From Mastigias papua (taxonomy: Eukaryota; Cnidaria; Scyphozoa; Rhizostomeae; Mastigiidae), in the NCBI GenBank assembly GCA_964019165.1, contig OZ025274.1, positions 5,280,368 to 5,344,367 on the forward strand: a DNA stretch of 64,000 bases, given 5' to 3'. The notes under the pieces were generated by a model. It worked only from the letters and a program-made list of their open reading frames with translations. It had not been told where the DNA came from and made no database searches. Positions 45,026-64,000 of the stretch are shown piece by piece; within the stretch, counting starts at the first letter, position 1, and each line of letters opens with the position of its first letter. The translations under genes were made by a program, and so were the position numbers.

Positions 45026-48000
45026 TTAGGATTTCTTCATTATTTCAAGCATTTGTATAGCATGTTTACTTGACATGTCATGGCCTCCAATGTTTTCTTT
45101 GTCACCACCAAACACAGATAATGGTATGTGTGTACATGTAAGATTCCATTTCTCTAGTAAATGTTCTATCGACCAATTGCAGCTAAAAAATCAATATCAT
45201 ATTAGTACAATAAAATATTTGAATATGATAAAGATTTTTTTCTATTCATATAGTTCATTACAAAACAATAACATTCTGCCCTACTATACATCACGATTGC
45301 TATATGACAAGACCGGAATGATACCATGGGGAGCAAAGGACAGTGACTACCCCCATGGCCTTAGTCAGTGCTGGATCCAGAGGAGGGCTGGGTGGACCAT
45401 AGCTCCCAGACAGTATGGATAATAAAGATAAAGTGTTCAATTGTGGTATAGTATCTTGTAACAAGAACTCCCTTTCCATTAGGTTCAATTTCCTTTCATT
45501 GACTATTATTAAAGTGCAGCTAGTTCCGAGCTAAAGGAGCAATTTATATTTACAACTCTTAAAAGCAACCACTGTATGAGGAAGGTACCTTCTAACTTGA
45601 TAGGTGCTCCAGAAAATGCAGCTTGGGTTTCTTTCCATTATGTAGGCAATGCTTACTATGATATCTTCAAAATCTCAAAAGTGAATGTAAATTTTAATTA
45701 GTTAAAACTGCAAGAAATCATTGTCTGTAAAATAGCCACAGGGTATAGGTGTTATGAAGATAGCCTTTGCTCTTCAAGATACCAAACTCTAAACAGAATT
45801 GCATGAAAATATAAGGCTGCATTACTAAGACAGCCATAGATCTCCCAGATCTCCCTCAGAGTAAGGGACTACAGCTGGAGGCACAAATCAGGATCAATGA
45901 AGCCAATACATATAAATTGATCACTCTGTGATATTTTCCTAAACTTAAGATCTCCTGTTTATTATCTACCCTATAAGGGCATTGTGGGAACAGCAACCTA
46001 TGAAAAGTAATGTATAACAAATGAAAACAAAGTAATAAAGCAAAACAGGTACTGATTATGTAAATAATGAATTAATTGTGTAGAAACCTGATGGATTGTA
46101 AAAGCAATCTGATCCAATAACAATGTGAATATCTGGTAGCTCTAGAAGTGAAGGTGTAAAATCTGCCCATGTTAATGGAATAATTCTAATTTTATCAAGA
46201 ACATTGTTCAGTCTGGAACTTTTCATAGCATTCTCTTGGCACTGAGGAAAGTGACCAGCATCAGTAAGAATGACATTTGCCCCCAGTTTTGCAGCAATAA
46301 TACCAGGTAAGGCTGTACCAGCACCTATCTGTTATAAATAAAAAAAGGTATTCATGGGTCTAGGAGGACCTAAAATTGAGGGGGACTTAAAATTTAAGAC
46401 CTACTTGCATTTCAAATGTGATTATTGTTCTTAAACAATTGGAAACAATAACAGTTCCAAACAAGAGTGGTGAACATAAATAATGTTTTCCCACGTTAAC
46501 TGTTATCTTGTAGTATTATAATTAATTATTTAGTAGCATCAGGCTGAAACTATTTTTGGTGAAAACATTGCTTTTATTGTCTTTTTGAAAGAAATTGCCA
46601 GAAAAAAAGGATTTCACCCCTACTGGGGGAGGTTGCAGCCCCCTTCCCTGCTTCCTACTCCTCTTCCGGGCCTTTCAATGAGTAAATTAAATGCATGCTG
46701 CCAATCATGTGCATGGGATCATTTGCACATGCAGGATTATTTGTGTGCTCTAACCATTCAATTGTGAGGGCTTTCCTTAGTACTTGTATGTACATTTTGG
46801 ATAAAGCTGGTGCGAGCAACAAATCTAGCAAGTGAATTGCACTGGGCATATATAGAATTATGCGGGGATTATGCATCTGTAAGACTGTATATCTTTTGTT
46901 TTCTGCTAATGTTATAGAAAACAGTACCTATTTCATAAACATCCAATGCTCTCTTGCATATTGTCTAATGTCTACATTGCCTACACCAAATAATTCAAGA
47001 ACAAATTAAGAACAATTTAGCCTCAAAATTAAGAACAGCCAGCCTGAACATCAATTTTACTTGTTCTTATAAAAAAGAATGAGTGTACAGAATGTCACCT
47101 CCAGAATATTCTTTCCAATGCACTTCTCTTTATTTCTCAAGATGAACTGCCCAAGCACTGGGGCACATGGCCAAGTAAACATTCCATATTCAGGATCAAC
47201 AACCTAGAAAGGTTTGGGTGGAAATTTTGTGAATTTATATTTGCATTATGTGAATTTGAAAATTCAATTGCTGTTTATGGCTGGCAAATTTGGCTCCCCA
47301 CAAACTGCTTAGGTAGCAAAAGGGGTACCTCTACTCGTAAAATCTACTCTTTAAAACAACATCCTACCAAGAAGCATGTTCGATTAAAACTTTTGGTACA
47401 TATGACAAAGGATGTATGCCATGGACGTAGGAAGCATCTAAAAAGTGGGGGGCCAAGTCCTAAAAGGGGCACATTACCACGTCCATTTTGGGCTTCAAAG
47501 GGGCACTTTTGCATAGTTTGTTAAAGAGTGGGGGGCCATGGGCCCTCTGGCCCCCCTGGTTCCTATGTCCCTGATGCATGCAGAGTCTATGCCAGGTGTT
47601 GTGTCATTATTCTTTAATGGGAAAAACAGAAATTTTCAAAATACGAGAAGTAGTGGCTGTGCTATGTCAACAAATGACCCTGAACTCTTTACTATATTTT
47701 TGGGCTTATTTGTGGACAGTCATCTCACATGGTCATTACACAAAAGGCTGGGGTTAGTAGGGTAAACACAGAATAGGCATAAGATAATAAATTGCACTGT
47801 AGGGTAGTAACCTACAATGAGGACTGAGGAGTATGTCAGTTTTAGACAAGATCTCGTGCACGCATGCAAAAGACAGTTACCAGGCGTTTGTGTGTTTGCC
47901 CTTTGTAACTGTATATGGACACATAAAGGAGGACACATACATGTGCAGTTTGGTCCTTGCACAGTAAATGGTTGTATGCTTAATAGGCTTTTCCCACAAA

Positions 48001-50022
48001 ATGTGTAAAGTCTCTTTAACTTTAAGTTGAATGTGGGTGCTTGCTGAATGAAGCGCAGATCCAATTGAGCACTCTGTACAACATCCTCAAAGTTTTGGAA
48101 AGCATGGCTATGAAAATCCCCCCCCCCCATAATTTTCTTTTCAAAATGACCCCACCCAAAACCATACTCTGGATCTGCCTTTGAGCTGAATCTATTATTG
48201 TGAATCTCTCACACACAATGAAAATGAAGCACATTAATTCGGCTTATCACTTCACATCTCTGTCATTTACATTAATAAAAGCCTTATCTTTGCATGTTTT
48301 AAATCCATCTTTCAATCAATGAAAGACAAGTTGATGCATAAAAGAAATGAGGGTAAACCAAATCTTTCACACATAGCAGAGTTAAATGGTTGTTCATTTA
48401 AACCATCATTTAAGGAAGCGGTCATTATTAATGACAGTGGTGGAGACTGAAGATAAAATGGAGGGGTAACTGAATAAAATAAGCTGTGTTAGGTGGGGTA
48501 GCAGAATAATTTTTGAACACAGGGGTAGTGTAAAGGCATATGCAAACACAGCCCCATTTTACTGTTAATGGTGGGGAAAAATTTGTTTGAAGGAACATAA
48601 TACTTTCTCTTTAGTCCCCACCCCGAGCATAAATAATGACTGCTTCGTAAGGACATTCAGACGCACAAAGTTAACCACACTCTCCAGAACAATAAGGACA
48701 TTGCTATCCTCAAACCTGATAAAGCCAATGGATAACAATAGAGACACTACTGAAACTACACGTGACTCATAAATCTAATAGACCTCATTCCCACTGTAAA
48801 CAGAGAAAGTAAATTACAGTGTTTTATTGGGGACCTCAAGATGTAGGATAAAATTGATAAGGATATATACAGCAAAATTTATCCATTGGTTTTAAATAAT
48901 TCAATACAATTCAATACAGTGAGCTCTACACAATTTGTAGGAAGAGCCTTTTTCAAATAGGCAGGCTGAGCATTTTGAAATTTCACAAAGCTTGTAACCC
49001 TTTTACCTAGGGCTTTTCATTCTCTTTTGAATGGGTGTACTTCTGTATGGGCTTATGATGTGATCACATTCTGTATTCAGCAACTGAAGATGGATTATGT
49101 TCATCCTAATCATGCCCAGCAAATAGGAAAATATTTTCATATTCCTTTGTATTCTATCAAAGTATTAAATGATAATTAGATATTCTTTTGTCTTTCATAG
49201 GGGGAAAGCTTCGAGAAACATTTTGTAAATAGAAGATGTGTGCATTGTGGAAAATGTTTCCTTAAAAAGTCACATCGCAAACGTACTTGTACCTAAAAAT
49301 ATAGGGGGTGGGGATGTCAAGTTACTTTTGCTACATAGCACCAACATTTTTAGCACAATGTTTTTACTTTTTCACTTTTTGATGAATGCTTTCTAAAAAT
49401 ACTCAAATAAAGAAAGACTTCAAGACCATAAGGAGCTTGAGTCTTGTATTCTCTTCAATCATCCTTAAATGTCAGCGAAGTTCGGACTTAATGTTGTTCT
49501 AGAATATATTCCTGTAAAAAATGTGAGGATGGTGTTGTGGAGGGTGTTGTGGAGGCTGGGGGTTTCATGCCACAATGTTACATAACACATAGGGGGTATC
49601 AGCCTGAGTGTGACAAGCCGTTACATAGGGGGTAGGGGGTCAAAATGGCCATTTTTCCGTTATGTACTTTTTGAATGATCCCTTAATTACCCACCCCCGC
49701 TCGTTCTTATGGGGTACACTTTCACATCGAGGTTGTGATTTAATGAGGAACAATATTTTGAGCTATACTCTCGTTCAATAACCTGCGTGCACGCCTGAGG
49801 TCTCGTCGACAACCGCCATACTTCCTAGTGTGGGGCTACCATGTTGCTATCCTTTAATATGGGTAGCAGCTTCGGGTAAATGAGAATGCAAATATCTACT
49901 TCTCTGAAGACCAAGCTGCTCTACATAAAAGTGCACCATCTAAGATCGACCTCAACTATCTGAACAGCCAACTCTTCGCCCTTATCTTCCCCAGAGAATG
50001 TGAATGTAACTACCCTCTCCAT
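45026..50022 (-). CDS. METTL23: Methyltransferase-like protein 23, 5 exons
   Basis: Seven-beta-strand SAM-dependent methyltransferase; the human protein is reported to methylate histone arginine. Exons: 49951-50022, 47099-47203, 46088-46328, 45589-45673, 45026-45182; 660 nt, 219 aa, GT-AG throughout. Landmarks: VVDPEYGMFTWPCAPVLGQF before the SAM site; motif I EIGAGTALPG (Glu59-Gly68); acidic loop ILTDAG; LTWADF; post-motif IVIGSDCFYNPSDFEDI; and the C-terminal HIPLSVFGGDKENI. The first exon (MERVVTFTFSGEDKG) is 24 codons and was found by splice phase. It begins 102 bp from the DPH1 start on the other strand. Intron 1 is 2.7 kb and holds repeat debris. Confidence 0.94.
47380..48200. repeat. 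Low-complexity and dispersed-repeat debris in METTL23 intron 1
   Basis: G- and C-runs (GTGGGGGGCC; CCCCCCCCCC near 48120) and open frames on both strands that look like repeat translations. No family recognised. Confidence 0.35.
48580..48800 (+). pseudogene. Penelope-like element reverse transcriptase fragment
   Basis: A + frame reads LQNNKDIAILKPDKANG, matching the N-terminal block of PLE reverse transcriptases (N.DI.I.KPDKG). Stops follow at once. It lies in METTL23 intron 1. Confidence 0.55.
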
Positions 50023-50124
50023 TGACTCCTACAGCTTGTTCCTTGTTCCATAGAGTATAGTGGTTGTTGCAGTTCACAATCCAACTACCTCGTTACGAAA
50101 ACGAGGTCATCGCGAGAAACTAAA
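50023..50124. promoter_or_regulatory. Bidirectional promoter interval, METTL23 / DPH1
   Basis: 102 bp between the start codons of two divergent genes. It contains GTGG and CTATACTCTATGG but no clear TATA box; GC content is higher than in nearby introns. The span forces 5' UTRs and core promoters to overlap or be shared. Confidence 0.7.
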
Positions 50125-62875
<12,751 letters not shown>

Positions 62876-64000
62876 AAATCCTGCCTTTCATAATTTGCTT
62901 TAAATCTCCTTAAATATTTATTATTCCTAGCTCAATTGTCCCTTTCTTGCTTTGCTTTGGTAGTTTATCTTTCTGCTCTGAGTTGTATATCCAGAGCTAA
63001 CTAGCTCGGATGTAGTTTACAGAAAGGAAGACAAGTCTTAATTGCTCCTGCACAATGGCGACTTTTTGTAAGTCTTAAAGGAGGGAAGCATCGATGGTAA
63101 ATTTGCTATCTTTTGTAAAATAGATTTGCCGACTATCCACCTTTAGTTCCCAGACTCGTCCTACTTTTTATCAAAATGCTGACTAATCCACTTCAAGGGG
63201 TATTTTCTCCCCTAGCCCCCTAAAATTCGATTCTGCCTCTATTTGACTAATGAGCTGAAGATGGAGAATGAAGAATTTGATTTCGTATTTGAGTGTATCC
63301 TTCCACCCAAGGTACTTAATTGTCCTTTTTTTACGCTAGGTCCTGATTTATCGCCAGCCCTTTTGACGTCGCTAGCGAAACATTAGCACTATTTAGGGCC
63401 TGCGTAAAAAGGCCAATAATTTTGGGATGTTCTTTTCCAATAGATACTTTCACCTCTTAATTTCATTGCTCTAACAACGCATGCCCTGTGCTCCTTTACT
63501 CTTCTATAGATCTTCTTTCATAAACTTTGAAACATCTACATAGTATGGAGATCTAGCTCAATTGTATAACGGAGTTAAATAAGTAGCCATTAAAAGTTTC
63601 TGAAAATGTCATCAATTTAATGCGATTGGCAGAGTTCTAGCAGGCCTTGTGGCCTTTGAGCCGCTTTGGCCTGCAGCGCGGAAGTAAAACACAATGCTGT
63701 CCGGCCATTAATAGTGATTTAGGCATTTAGATTTCTACGTTGACGCAAAAGATCATAACTGCCTGAATATGAGGGTACATGGATATCGTTAGAGAGTTAG
63801 GCTTGCTTTACACATATTGTTCTAAATAACAATGCACATAGCCTTTATTCTATTGCTTCCATTCGTTTCTTTTTTATTTCTTTCTCCACGTTGGCACTAT
63901 CAATCAAGAGCGCCTGCTTTTTGTAGACTGGGAAAATCATTTGAAAGAATAGACAAGAAGTATTTGAAATGCTAAGTTGCGATGAAGTTATAAATAAGTT
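62876..64000. other. 3' flank of DPH1, nothing recognised
   Basis: AT-rich sequence to the end of the window. I see no exon with splice support and no clear repeat. Confidence 0.45.

Overview
This is animal nuclear DNA. Its genes are split into many short exons separated by AT-rich introns, all supported by splice signals and by an unbroken reading phase. The proteins encoded are metazoan orthologues. An axonemal WD-repeat protein, a VKOR, a MIF and a phosphoenolpyruvate mutase together point to a ciliated, probably marine, non-vertebrate animal that makes phosphonates. A cnidarian would fit, but the window cannot settle the species. Long (TA)n arrays and remnants of LINEs, Penelope-like elements (PLE), hAT elements, MITEs and SINEs fill introns and intergenic DNA.

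Layout. 1398-21522 (-): CFAP251/WDR66, 28 exons, 922 aa. 24239-30636 (-): PEP phosphomutase, 7 exons, 326 aa, with a mitochondrial-type N-terminus. 30910-35704 (+): MIF homologue, 3 exons, 115 aa, divergent from the mutase over 273 bp. 38510-41119 (-): unrecognised lysine-rich protein, 4 exons, 329 aa. 42335-43992 (+): VKORC1-type vitamin K epoxide reductase, 3 exons, 163 aa. 45026-50022 (-): METTL23, 5 exons, 219 aa. 50125-62875 (+): DPH1, 12 exons, 412 aa, sharing a 102-bp divergent promoter interval with METTL23. I joined these exons by eye. Every junction keeps phase and every total length is a multiple of three.

The most unusual content is RNA-level. I find three unrelated groups of hammerhead ribozyme motifs. 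(1) A dispersed element of about 180 bp has one well-formed type I hammerhead in DPH1 intron 1 on the transcribed strand, a second in CFAP251 intron 23, and a decayed third copy nearby. (2) An 87-bp-arm inverted repeat between two (TA)n arrays in CFAP251 intron 16 carries one hammerhead per arm on opposite strands. (3) A weaker motif lies in the 3' tail of a PLE fragment that is inserted, with a 13-bp target-site duplication, into a LINE in DPH1 intron 4. Groups 1 and 2 resemble what is known of retrozymes and PLE terminal repeats. Three introns (one in MIF, two in DPH1) need GC-AG splicing to keep the reading frame.

The genes are not an operon or pathway. They are housekeeping or widely conserved genes that happen to be neighbours. 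The two head-to-head pairs (mutase/MIF and METTL23/DPH1) are the only arrangements that suggest shared regulation.
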